This document shows positions 53,665-61,404 of a DNA stretch of 64,000 bases, in pieces; within the stretch, counting starts at the first letter, position 1, and each line of letters opens with the position of its first letter. This stretch comes from Arthrobacter humicola (lineage in GTDB: Bacteria; Actinomycetota; Actinomycetes; Actinomycetales; Micrococcaceae): assembly GCF_022803015.1 (NCBI RefSeq), contig NZ_JAFKON010000002.1, positions 372,001 to 436,000 of the forward strand. Reading direction: 5' to 3'. A program made the position numbers and the translations under genes. A model generated the notes under the pieces. That model was not told the DNA's origin and did not search any database. It saw only the letters and a program-made list of their open reading frames with translations.

Positions 53665-55140
53665 CTAGAAGCCCAATTGGGCGGCCACCTGCAGCAGGAG
53701 CCCCTCGGAGCCCATCGGCCCGATCAGCTGGATGCCCATCGGCAGGCCGGAACCAGGGGCGCCGTCGGTCCAGTGCACCGGGATGCTGATGGCCGGCAGC
53801 CCGCAGACGTTGACCATGGATGACCACGGCGCGTACTCGCACTGTTTGCGGTAGTCGCCGTCGGCGTCGCCCGCCCATTCCGCGGCCGGCCAGTAGCCTC
53901 CGCCGTGGGTCGCGCCCGTGAACCAGCCCACCGGGCGGGGTGTCTGCGCCAGGGCCGGCGTCACTATGAGGTCCCATTGGGCGTACTGGACAATCGTGTC
54001 CTGCTGGAACTGCCGGAGGAACCCGAGGGATTCGTTGAGTTTGGCTGCACTGCGCTGCTGTGCCCGCCGGCGGAAGGTCCTGGTGAGCGGCGTCAGGAGC
54101 GCCTCGCGCTGCGGCGAGATGCGCGCGCTGCCAATGCCGGCCGTCCAGGCTGTGGTGAAAGCATCCGGGTAGCGGTTGTCGTAGCGAATCGCGGCTTCCA
54201 TGGCCTCGTGCCCCGCCGCCTCCAGCCGCGAGATGCCGTCCGCGAGTGCGTCGAGCGCCTCACTGTCCGGGATGAAGGGAAACTTCGTTTGCCACGGGCT
54301 GTCGAGACTTATGCCGATCCTCAGCGGGCGGGGCTCCCTGGCGGTCAGCTGGAGGTAGCTGGCGTGCGCCCGGCTGGCCATGCCCGGACCGCCCGCACCC
54401 TGTCCGCCCGCACCCTGATTGTCCGGGCCCGGCACCAGGGCATCCAGCAGCAGCGCGGCGTCGGCGGCGGAGCGGGCGAGCGGTCCGGCAACCACGAGCT
54501 GCGCGGGATCGCCCGAGCTTTCCCCGGCCGGCACCAGCCCACGTCCGGGCTTCAACCCGACCAGCCCGCATGCCGCGGCAGGGATCCGCACGGAGCCCCC
54601 GCCGTCGGACCCTGGGGCGAACGGCAACAGCCCCGCGGCCACCGCGGCAGCGCTGCCGCCCGAGGAGCCGCCCGAACTGCGGCTGAGTGCATACGGATTG
54701 CGCGACGGCGGGGCGATCCGGTTCTCGCTGTAGGCGGTCAGGCCGAACTCCGGGACCTGTGTCTTGCCCAGCGAGAGGACCCCGGCGGCCTTGAGCGCGG
54801 CGGGAACTGCGCCGTCGGCCAGGGCCGGCTTGCGTTCCAGGGCCGCACTTCCATGCGTGGTGACGACCCCTGCCACATCCGTCAGGTCCTTGAAGGCGAC
54901 CGGCATTCCATGCAGCGGGACCAAGGCGCCGCCGTTGCGGCTCCGGAGGGCGTAGCGCCGGTCAGCTGCCCTGGCGTCTTTCCGCGCCTGTTCCGCGGTG
55001 ACCGTGATGAAAGCACCGAGGTGCGGGTTCTGGGCTTCGATCCGGTCCAGGAAATGATCGGCGGCGGCCCTGGCGGACAGCTCCCCGGAACGGAGCGCAT
55101 CGCGGAGCTCGACGGCGGAGAGTTCGTGGATTTCAGCCAA
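53665..55140 (-). CDS. Amidase (amidase-signature family)
   Basis: A protein of about 491 residues. VPLHGMPVAFKDLTDVAGV has the catalytic Lys, SSGGSSGGSAAAVAAGLLPFAPGSDGGGSVRIPAAACG is the Gly/Ser-rich signature with the Ser-cisSer-Lys triad, and GLPAISIPVHW and GLPMGIQLIG end it. It would hydrolyse an amide to acid and ammonia; substrate unknown. The start is uncertain: I take TTG 55140 (LAEIHELSAVELRD), as no good ATG exists without extending into repeat cluster C. A weak GGAG lies 10 bases upstream. The gene is flanked by repeat clusters B and C. Confidence 0.85.
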   Translation of the reverse strand: MAEIHELSAVELRDALRSGELSARAAADHFLDRIEAQNPHLGAFITVTAEQARKDARAADRRYALRSRNGGALVPLHGMPVAFKDLTDVAGVVTTHGSAALERKPALADGAVPAALKAAGVLSLGKTQVPEFGLTAYSENRIAPPSRNPYALSRSSGGSSGGSAAAVAAGLLPFAPGSDGGGSVRIPAAACGLVGLKPGRGLVPAGESSGDPAQLVVAGPLARSAADAALLLDALVPGPDNQGAGGQGAGGPGMASRAHASYLQLTAREPRPLRIGISLDSPWQTKFPFIPDSEALDALADGISRLEAAGHEAMEAAIRYDNRYPDAFTTAWTAGIGSARISPQREALLTPLTRTFRRRAQQRSAAKLNESLGFLRQFQQDTIVQYAQWDLIVTPALAQTPRPVGWFTGATHGGGYWPAAEWAGDADGDYRKQCEYAPWSSMVNVCGLPAISIPVHWTDGAPGSGLPMGIQLIGPMGSEGLLLQVAAQLGF

Positions 55141-55189
55141 GGAGGCGGGACTCCGGCCGTATCTGGGGCCGCGCGGGCCGGCTACCCGG

Positions 55190-55270
55190 GGGACATGCCC
55201 ATTCCTGGGACCGGCGGAAGGACACATTTGCATCATGCCCAGCGCTCGCGGCCAAGGCGGGGCATGTCCC
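55190..55270. repeat. Cluster C of GGGACATGYCC repeats
   Basis: GGGACATGCCC (55190-55200) and GGGGCATGTCCC (55259-55270), with degenerate intermediate pieces (GGACACAT at about 55220-55227, CATCATGCCC 55231-55240). The block lies just upstream of the amidase start. Together with cluster B it brackets that gene. Confidence 0.65.
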
Positions 55271-55428
55271 GTGGCGCGGGCCGCGGACCGGCCGCTCCGC
55301 GGGGTGTTCGGCAGCCATGAGGTCTCCTTTGCGGTCCCCAGAAGCGTAACGTGCCGCCAGCGGGCGTGCGGTGCCAGCGGCGGGGGATACGCTGGGATCG
55401 GAGCTTGAATTCTGCGGAAAGGGTCAAC

Positions 55429-55755
55429 ATGAGCGACTTCCAGAGCGTAAGCGTGTCTGGCATCCCCGATGGTGCCAAGATCGTGGACGTCCGCGAGGAC
55501 TATGAGTGGGCTGCGGGCCACGCCGAGGGTGCCCTGCACATTCCCATGGACCAGTTGCCCTCCCGGATTGAGGAGCTGGACCCGGACGAGGACGTCTACG
55601 TCATCTGCCGCACCGGCGGCCGCTCCTTCCGGGCCACCCAGTGGCTGGTCGGAATGGGATATTCCGCCGTGAATGTGGCCGGCGGCATGGACCAGTGGGT
55701 TGAGACCGGCATGCCGCTGGTGTCCGACAACGGCCTCAAACCGGTTGTCCTGTAA
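55429..55755 (+). CDS. Single-domain rhodanese
   Basis: A 108-residue sulfurtransferase. VDVREDYEWAAGHAEGALHIP is the N-terminal signature, and the active-site loop is VICRTGGRSF with Cys at about residue 61. NVAGGMDQWVETGMPL ends it. It lies 18 bases before pheA on the same strand, so the pair is likely co-transcribed; the link to phenylalanine synthesis is unclear. TACGCT at 55388-55393 may be its -10 box. Confidence 0.9.
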   Translation: MSDFQSVSVSGIPDGAKIVDVREDYEWAAGHAEGALHIPMDQLPSRIEELDPDEDVYVICRTGGRSFRATQWLVGMGYSAVNVAGGMDQWVETGMPLVSDNGLKPVVL

Positions 55756-55773
55756 CTGAAGAAGGAAGAACTG

Positions 55774-56757
55774 ATGCCCGCACCGACGCTCACCTACACA
55801 TTCCTCGGACCCGAGGGCACCTTCACCGAAGCGGCCCTGATGCAGGTCCCGGACGCGGCGGAGGCCATCCGCATCCCGTCCTCGAATGTGAACACGGCGC
55901 TGGACAAGGTGCGGGACGGCTCCGCCGATGCGGCCATGGTACCGATCGAAAACTCGGTCGAGGGCGGGGTCACCGCCACCCTCGACGCCATCGCCACCGG
56001 CCAGGAACTCAGGATCCTCCGGGAGGCCCTGGTGCCCATCAGCTTCGTCCTGGTGGCCAGGCCCGGCGTGGCGCTCGGGGACATCCGGCGTGTCTCCACC
56101 CACGGCCATGCCTGGGCCCAGTGCAGGCTCTGGGTGGACGCCAATATTCCCAATGCTGAATACATCCCCGGTTCTTCCACCGCCGCTGCCGCCATGGGCT
56201 TGCTGGATGGTGACGGCGCCCACTACGACGCCGCGATCTGCGCCCCGATCGTGGCCACCGAACAGCCGGGCCTGATGGTGCTGGCGGAAAACATCGGCGA
56301 CAACCCCGGAGCCGTCACCCGGTTCGTGCTGGTGGGCCGCCCGGGTGAACTGCCGGCCCCCACCGGAGCCGACAAGACCACTGTCGTGGTGCCGCTGCCC
56401 GAAGACCGGCCGGGTGCGCTGATGGAGATCCTGGACCAGTTCGCCACCCGCGGCGTGAACCTGAGCCGGATCGAATCCCGGCCCACCGGGCAGTACCTGG
56501 GCCACTATTTCTTCAGCATTGACGCCGACGGCCATGTCGCCGACGCCCGGGTGGCCGACGCGCTCGCGGGTCTTCACCGGATCAGCCCGGCCACCCGCTT
56601 CCTCGGGTCCTACCAGCGTGCCGACGGCCACCGGACCAGCGTCGCGCCGCATACCTCCGACCAGGCATTCCGCGCCGCGCATGCGTGGGTGAAAGACATA
56701 CTGGGCGGCGCATCTGCTGTGCCGGAATATACCCCGGGGGCTTCGCCCAGAGCGTAG
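55774..56757 (+). CDS. pheA: Prephenate dehydratase
   Basis: A 327-residue monofunctional enzyme that converts prephenate to phenylpyruvate in phenylalanine biosynthesis. FLGPEGTFTEAAL opens it; TRFVLVGR near residue 187 is the catalytic Thr-Arg-Phe motif. The ACT regulatory domain (about 205-290) includes DRPGALMEILDQFATRGVNL and the ESRP motif for phenylalanine feedback. GAAGGAAG precedes the ATG. The C-terminal tail of about 40 residues is Ala/Pro-rich. Confidence 0.95.
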   Translation: MPAPTLTYTFLGPEGTFTEAALMQVPDAAEAIRIPSSNVNTALDKVRDGSADAAMVPIENSVEGGVTATLDAIATGQELRILREALVPISFVLVARPGVALGDIRRVSTHGHAWAQCRLWVDANIPNAEYIPGSSTAAAAMGLLDGDGAHYDAAICAPIVATEQPGLMVLAENIGDNPGAVTRFVLVGRPGELPAPTGADKTTVVVPLPEDRPGALMEILDQFATRGVNLSRIESRPTGQYLGHYFFSIDADGHVADARVADALAGLHRISPATRFLGSYQRADGHRTSVAPHTSDQAFRAAHAWVKDILGGASAVPEYTPGASPRA

Positions 56758-56851
56758 GCGAATGCCATATGGCGCACTTCCACCCCCTCCCAACTGTGCG
56801 TATGCTTGCCTGATCCATATTGGGGAATTCCCCTACGGGAGGGAGCGGGTC

Positions 56852-57073
56852 ATGTCAGGCACCAGCACAGAAAATGACGGCCAGGGAATGATTGTCAATC
56901 CCAAGCCGACAGCTGAAAATCAGGACTGGGACGGCGACGACGCCGACCGCGCGGACCGCCTGCGCTTCGAAGAGGAGCAGGCAATGATCCGTGAGCAGTC
57001 CGAAGCCCGGGCCGCCAAGGCTGCGGCCGAGGCGAAGAAGGCGGCAGAGGCCAAGAAGGCCGCCAGCGCCTAG
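56852..57073 (+). CDS. Small charged hypothetical protein
   Basis: A 73-residue protein. The first half is acidic (DGDDADRADR), and the second is an Ala/Lys-rich helix (AAKAAAEAKKAAEAKKAAS) likely to form a coiled coil or DNA-associated helix, reminiscent of histone-H1-like or lysine-rich bacterial proteins. No family is recognised. GGGAGGGAGCGG precedes the ATG. It lies 94 bases after pheA and may be independently transcribed. Confidence 0.7.
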   Translation: MSGTSTENDGQGMIVNPKPTAENQDWDGDDADRADRLRFEEEQAMIREQSEARAAKAAAEAKKAAEAKKAASA

Positions 57074-57121
57074 TCCCTCGCTCCTGGCGCGCTGCAGTGG
57101 CGCGCTCCAGCCGCCGTCGGC

Positions 57122-58186
57122 CTAGCGGCCTTCGGTGCCGTCCTTGACCCTCACCAGCAGGGATCCCGGGTCCACCTCGACGGTGACCATCGTGGCCTCG
57201 CCGGAAGGATCGCCGTCGACCTGGGTGGGCATCGGTTCCGGGCACCGGATAGTGATCTTGCCGCACCGGTAATAGGTCATGACCGGCAGGTCCTTCTTGT
57301 GCTTCAGGACGATCTTTGTGTACATGGCCAGCCAGCCGATCGCACTGCGCGGGCTCATCACCACCACGTCCAGCATCCCGTCATCGATCATGGCCTGCGG
57401 GATGAAGTCGATTCCCCCGGGGATCAGGCCGCAGTTCGCGAACAGGACGCTGCGGATCTTCCGGGCCTGCTCAGGCTGGCCATCCAGCGCGATGGAGACC
57501 TTCTTGCGGCGCCCCAGAAGGTGCCGGGCCCCGGCTTCCGTGTACGCCAGCCAGCCCACCGCCCTCTTCAGGCCGTCAAGGGTGTCGCTGACTACTTCGG
57601 CGTCCATGCCGATGCCTGCAATCACCAGGAACGTGTGTTGCGCTGACTCCCCGGTGAGCGAATTTTCCAGGGTGAGCCGCGCCGTATCGATGAACCGCTG
57701 GTCCCCGAACAGGGCGGCCTGCACGTTGCCGGGCAGGTCGTTGACCTCCAGATGCACATTGCGGGCCAGGAGGTTTGCGGTGCCCAGCGGGATCACGCCC
57801 ATGGCGGTGTCCGTCCCGGCGAGGACCTCCGCCACTACACGCACGGTACCGTCGCCGCCGCCGGCCAGGACGACGTCGGCCCCGTAGGCCACCGCAGCCC
57901 GCGCCTGCGAGAAGCCGGGGTCCTCTGCGGTGGTTTCAAAGACGCGGGGCGCCGGCCAGCCGGCCGCCGCGCACGCTGCCTCAATCAGGCCACGGGCCTC
58001 GGCAGACTTGGCCTTGATGGGGTTCAGGACCACGGCCACCTTCTGGCGGCCCGGGCCCGGGCTGTGGGTTTCCTCCCACACGGCACTGCGGGTGTGCTTG
58101 GCCTTCAGCCGGCGCACCCCCCACCAGCTGGAGACGGCAAAGACCAGGGCCCCAGCGATGACGAGGTAGAGCAGCCAGTCGCGCAT
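57122..58186 (-). CDS. Diacylglycerol kinase-family lipid kinase
   Basis: A 354-residue protein. A hydrophobic segment near residues 5-22 ([19 protein letters not shown]) anchors it. The catalytic domain begins [13 protein letters not shown] and has [20 protein letters not shown] with the nucleotide-binding GGGDGT, then [14 protein letters not shown]. The C-terminal part is typical of DgkB/YegS relatives. It phosphorylates diacylglycerol or a related lipid at the inner membrane. ATG 58186 is preferred. It is divergent from serS with only about 80 bases between, so promoters overlap. Confidence 0.9.
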   Translation of the reverse strand: MRDWLLYLVIAGALVFAVSSWWGVRRLKAKHTRSAVWEETHSPGPGRQKVAVVLNPIKAKSAEARGLIEAACAAAGWPAPRVFETTAEDPGFSQARAAVAYGADVVLAGGGDGTVRVVAEVLAGTDTAMGVIPLGTANLLARNVHLEVNDLPGNVQAALFGDQRFIDTARLTLENSLTGESAQHTFLVIAGIGMDAEVVSDTLDGLKRAVGWLAYTEAGARHLLGRRKKVSIALDGQPEQARKIRSVLFANCGLIPGGIDFIPQAMIDDGMLDVVVMSPRSAIGWLAMYTKIVLKHKKDLPVMTYYRCGKITIRCPEPMPTQVDGDPSGEATMVTVEVDPGSLLVRVKDGTEGR

Positions 58187-58225
58187 TGTGATCCAACAGT
58201 ATCCCGCCAGCGCATGCAGGCCGGC

Positions 58226-58258
58226 TTGCCGGGCAACCGTGACCGGATTGGATACTCT
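58226..58258 (+). promoter_or_regulatory. serS promoter giving a leaderless transcript
   Basis: TTGCCG (58226-58231) and a -10 box TACTCT (58253-58258) precede the GTG at 58265 by exactly 6 bases, so transcription should begin at the start codon. The spacing between boxes is 21 bases, so the -35 is uncertain; GATACT (58251-58256) is an alternative -10 with 19-base spacing. Confidence 0.6.
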
Positions 58259-58264
58259 TGTCTG

Positions 58265-59545
58265 GTGATCGACGTAAAAGACCTCAGCGAAAATCCGGAC
58301 AAGTTCCGTGCCAGCCAGCGCGCCCGGGGCGCCGACGAATCCGCGGTGGACGCGATCATCGCTGGGGACTCGGCCCGGCGGGCAGCCCTGATCCGGTTCG
58401 AGAACCTGCGGGCCGAGCAGAATGCGTACGGGAAGAAGGTCGCGCAGGCCAAGGGCGAGGAAAAGCAGGTCCTCCTCGCCGAGGTCAAGGCTCTGGCGGC
58501 CTCCGTCAAAGCGGCATCGGCCGAGGCCGATCTCGTCCAGGCCGCCCAGGACGAACTCCTCCGGACCATCCCCAACCTGATCGAGGACGGCGTCCCGGCC
58601 GGCGGTGAGGACGACTACATTGTGGTCAAGACGGTGGGCGCGCCGCGCGAATTCCCCGACTTCGAGCCGAAGGACCACCTCGAGATCGGCGAGCTGATCG
58701 GGGCCATCGACATGGAACGCGGGGCGAAGGTTTCCGGTTCACGCTTCTACTTCCTGCGCGGCGTCGGCGCCCGGCTTGAAATGGCGCTGCTCCAGATGGC
58801 CATGGAACAGGCGATCGACGCCGGGTTCGTCCCCATGATCACGCCCACCCTGGTCCGCCCGGAAACCATGCAGGGCACCGGCTTTGACGTCAAGCACGAC
58901 GCCGAGATCTACCGTCTCGCCGAAGACGACCTGTACCTCGTGGGCACCTCGGAGGTGGCCCTCGCCGGCTACCACGCCGACGAGATCCTGGACCTTTCGG
59001 CCGGCCCCATCCGCTATGCCGGCCAGAGCTCGTGCTACCGGCGCGAGGCGGGCTCGCACGGCAAGGACACCCGCGGCATCATCCGGGTCCACCAGTTCAA
59101 CAAGGTGGAGATGTTCATCTACACCACGGTTGAGGACGCTGCCGCCGAGCACGCCCGCCTGCTGGCATGGGAAGAGGAGATGCTGGCCAAGTGCGAGCTC
59201 CCGTACCGCGTCATTGACACCGCCGCCGGCGATCTGGGCAATTCCGCGGCCCGGAAGTTTGACTGTGAGGCCTGGGTCCCCACCCAGGGCGCATACCGGG
59301 AGCTGACCTCGACGTCGAACTGCACCACGTTCCAGGCGCGCCGGCTGAACATCCGGGAACGGGTTCTGAACGAGGACGGCGCGCCCAAGGGCACGCGGGC
59401 GGTCGCCACGCTCAACGGCACCCTGGCCACCACCCGCTGGATCGTCGCCATCCTGGAGCACCACCAGAACCCCGACGGCTCCGTCAACGTCCCCGCCGCC
59501 CTGCAGAAGTACCTCGGCGGCATGACGGTTTTCCCCGTCCTCTAA
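58265..59545 (+). CDS. serS: Seryl-tRNA synthetase
   Basis: A 426-residue class II synthetase that charges tRNA-Ser with serine. The N-terminal tRNA-binding coiled coil is about residues 1-105 ([15 protein letters not shown], a highly charged helical stretch). The catalytic domain has motif 2 [24 protein letters not shown] and motif 3 [23 protein letters not shown], with serine-site residues TSEVALAG. Start is GTG at 58265, no ribosome site, leaderless. A large dyad follows its stop. Confidence 0.97.
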   Translation: MIDVKDLSENPDKFRASQRARGADESAVDAIIAGDSARRAALIRFENLRAEQNAYGKKVAQAKGEEKQVLLAEVKALAASVKAASAEADLVQAAQDELLRTIPNLIEDGVPAGGEDDYIVVKTVGAPREFPDFEPKDHLEIGELIGAIDMERGAKVSGSRFYFLRGVGARLEMALLQMAMEQAIDAGFVPMITPTLVRPETMQGTGFDVKHDAEIYRLAEDDLYLVGTSEVALAGYHADEILDLSAGPIRYAGQSSCYRREAGSHGKDTRGIIRVHQFNKVEMFIYTTVEDAAAEHARLLAWEEEMLAKCELPYRVIDTAAGDLGNSAARKFDCEAWVPTQGAYRELTSTSNCTTFQARRLNIRERVLNEDGAPKGTRAVATLNGTLATTRWIVAILEHHQNPDGSVNVPAALQKYLGGMTVFPVL

Positions 59546-59584
59546 CCCCGGTCCCGACCCCAGCCAGGCCTCCGATGGCCGCCG

Positions 59585-59624
59585 GGTAAACGCCCACAAC
59601 AAGGACATTATGTGGGTGTTTACC
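59585..59624. other. Strong dyad after serS, terminator or operator
   Basis: GGTAAACGCCCACA (59585-59598) pairs with TGTGGGTGTTTACC (59611-59624), one G-U pair, 12-base loop. It is 40 bases after the serS stop and 67 before the HAD gene. There is no T-run; the symmetric GTAAAC/GTTTAC ends could also be a repressor site for the downstream gene. Confidence 0.55.
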
Positions 59625-59690
59625 GCAAGTTCACGCCTTGCTGTGGCGTGTGTCCTAGCGGCAGTCGGGGGTCTCTGCTCTACTTGTGAG

Positions 59691-60611
59691 ATGACAACAA
59701 TGACTGAATCCTCAGTCGCCGGCAACGATGACCGGCGCACCACACACCAGAACATGACAGACCAGAACACGGCGGCCCCGGCCAGCGCGGCCCGGGTGGG
59801 AAACTCCCGGAACCGAGCCGGCGACAAGATGCTGATCGCCCTGGACGTCGATGGCACCCTTGTGGACCACGACGGGCATATGTCGGTTCCTGTCCGAGAG
59901 GCCGCCCAGGCCGTGGTGGCCGCAGGCCACCACGTCATGATCGCGACCGGCCGCTCCCTCAACGCCACATTGCCCGTCATCGAACATATCGGGATCGAGA
60001 ATGGTTACGCCGTGTGCTCCAACGGCGGTGTGATCCTGCGCGTCGACTCCGGACTGCCCGAGGGCTACGAAATCCTCCACAAGGCAACGTTTGACCCCGG
60101 GCCGGTCCTTCGCGCGCTGCGCAAGCGGTTGCCCTCGGCCAAGTACGCGCTCGAGGACGGGGACGGCAACTTCCTGTCCACAGAACGCTTCCAGGACGCC
60201 AGCTTCGGCGTCGAAGCGGTCGGCGTCGACTTCCAGACCATGCTGGAGGCTACCGCCGTGCGCGTGGTGGTCTTCAGCTCGGAGAATACGCCCGAAGAAT
60301 TCAACACCGCGATCCGCCACATCGGGCTCGCCGGCGTCACGTATTCGGTGGGCTGGACGGCGTGGCTGGACATCGCCGCTGCCGGTGTCACGAAGGCCAG
60401 CGCACTGGAACAGCTCCGCGACCGGCTCAGCATCGAAACGCACCGTACTGTCGCCGTCGGCGACGGCCGCAATGACATCGAGATGCTGACCTGGGCGCGC
60501 CGCGGCGTGGCCATGGGCCAGGCCCCCGTTGAGGTGATTGCCGCTGCTGACGAAGTGACGAAATCGGTCTACGACGACGGCGCCGCGCACGTGCTTCGCA
60601 GCCTCCTCTAA
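59691..60611 (+). CDS. HAD-family hydrolase, Cof type
   Basis: A protein of about 306 residues. About 40 residues of Asn/Thr/Asp-rich leader precede the domain, and motif I is LIALDVDGTLVDHDGHM near residue 45. Motif II is MIATGRSLN, and the C-terminal VAVGDGRNDIEMLTWARRGVAMG completes a Cof-type phosphatase. It is a paralogue of the 34286 gene. The start may be ATG 59691 (TCTACT -10-like box 6 bases before) or ATG 59700. The substrate is unknown. Confidence 0.88.
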   Translation: MTTMTESSVAGNDDRRTTHQNMTDQNTAAPASAARVGNSRNRAGDKMLIALDVDGTLVDHDGHMSVPVREAAQAVVAAGHHVMIATGRSLNATLPVIEHIGIENGYAVCSNGGVILRVDSGLPEGYEILHKATFDPGPVLRALRKRLPSAKYALEDGDGNFLSTERFQDASFGVEAVGVDFQTMLEATAVRVVVFSSENTPEEFNTAIRHIGLAGVTYSVGWTAWLDIAAAGVTKASALEQLRDRLSIETHRTVAVGDGRNDIEMLTWARRGVAMGQAPVEVIAAADEVTKSVYDDGAAHVLRSLL

Positions 60612-60665
60612 GGCCTCAAGGGCGCGGCAAACGGTCGGGCGGTTCCGAGGAGGGGCCGGGACGGG

Positions 60666-61265
60666 CTAGCGGACGTCGAGGATGAGGCTCAGGAGCCGCG
60701 CCGCAGCGGGCCGGGCCGCGTGCTCTTCGTTCCACTGGGACCGGGCCACGGCCTTGCTCACGGCCTGGGTGGTGATCCCGAGTTCCTCTGCGACCGTCTT
60801 CTGCTGACCCCGAACCCCCGGGGTGAGCAGGTCCAGTACCCGCCATTCCGCCTGGCTGCGGTCGTGCACAATGTGGCCCAGGAGGCGCAGCACGGCTTCC
60901 GCCTCTGCGGCAAGATCGGCCAGCGGGCCCTCCACGGCCACCCGGACGCGGTCCTTGTGGTTCCGGAGACGATCCACCGCGCGCCGGGCGTAGATCAGCC
61001 CGTGCCCGGAGGCGTCCTTGATCTGGTTCGGCAGGGGTTCATTGACCGGGCCCACGCCAATGCCCACGTACCAGCTGCCGCTGCGCAGGGCGATCATGGC
61101 CGCTTCCACCGTCTGATGCGGACAGTCCAGGATCCCTTGGACTTCATCCTCAACGGAACGATCGAAATCAAGGCGCGCCGGAATGTGCCGCAGGTCCTTG
61201 AGGAGCTGCGGCACGCGGTCGCCGTCGCGCCGGCTGTCGGTTTGATTGATGGTCAGCGTGAACAT
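60666..61265 (-). CDS. SatD-like protein with winged-helix end
   Basis: A 199-residue soluble protein. It starts [22 protein letters not shown], then [13 protein letters not shown] and [21 protein letters not shown], a pattern like SatD proteins (Asp-rich, GD/DEFQ type). The C-terminus [42 protein letters not shown] is a clear winged helix with a DNA-recognition helix. It is divergent from phosphoketolase with 139 bases between, and both starts face each other, so it may control itself and the phosphoketolase gene. Naming is tentative. Confidence 0.65.
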   Translation of the reverse strand: MFTLTINQTDSRRDGDRVPQLLKDLRHIPARLDFDRSVEDEVQGILDCPHQTVEAAMIALRSGSWYVGIGVGPVNEPLPNQIKDASGHGLIYARRAVDRLRNHKDRVRVAVEGPLADLAAEAEAVLRLLGHIVHDRSQAEWRVLDLLTPGVRGQQKTVAEELGITTQAVSKAVARSQWNEEHAARPAAARLLSLILDVR

Positions 61266-61404
61266 TCTGGATGACACACTACCTGCTGGCACTTGCGGGG
61301 CAAGTTGCCGGCGGCCGGTGACGGACCGGGGTTGTGCCCCGTCCGCCGAACGTGTTGCGATGGACCAAATGTGCCGACGCAGGAACCACGAGGCGAGGAT
61401 CCCA

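Noticed and set aside
53665..56793. A minus-strand frame of over 1000 codons running from the amidase through pheA
   Set aside because: Only the first 491 codons match amidase; the rest is antisense to rhodanese and pheA, which have clear motifs. Long antisense frames are expected in this GC-rich DNA.
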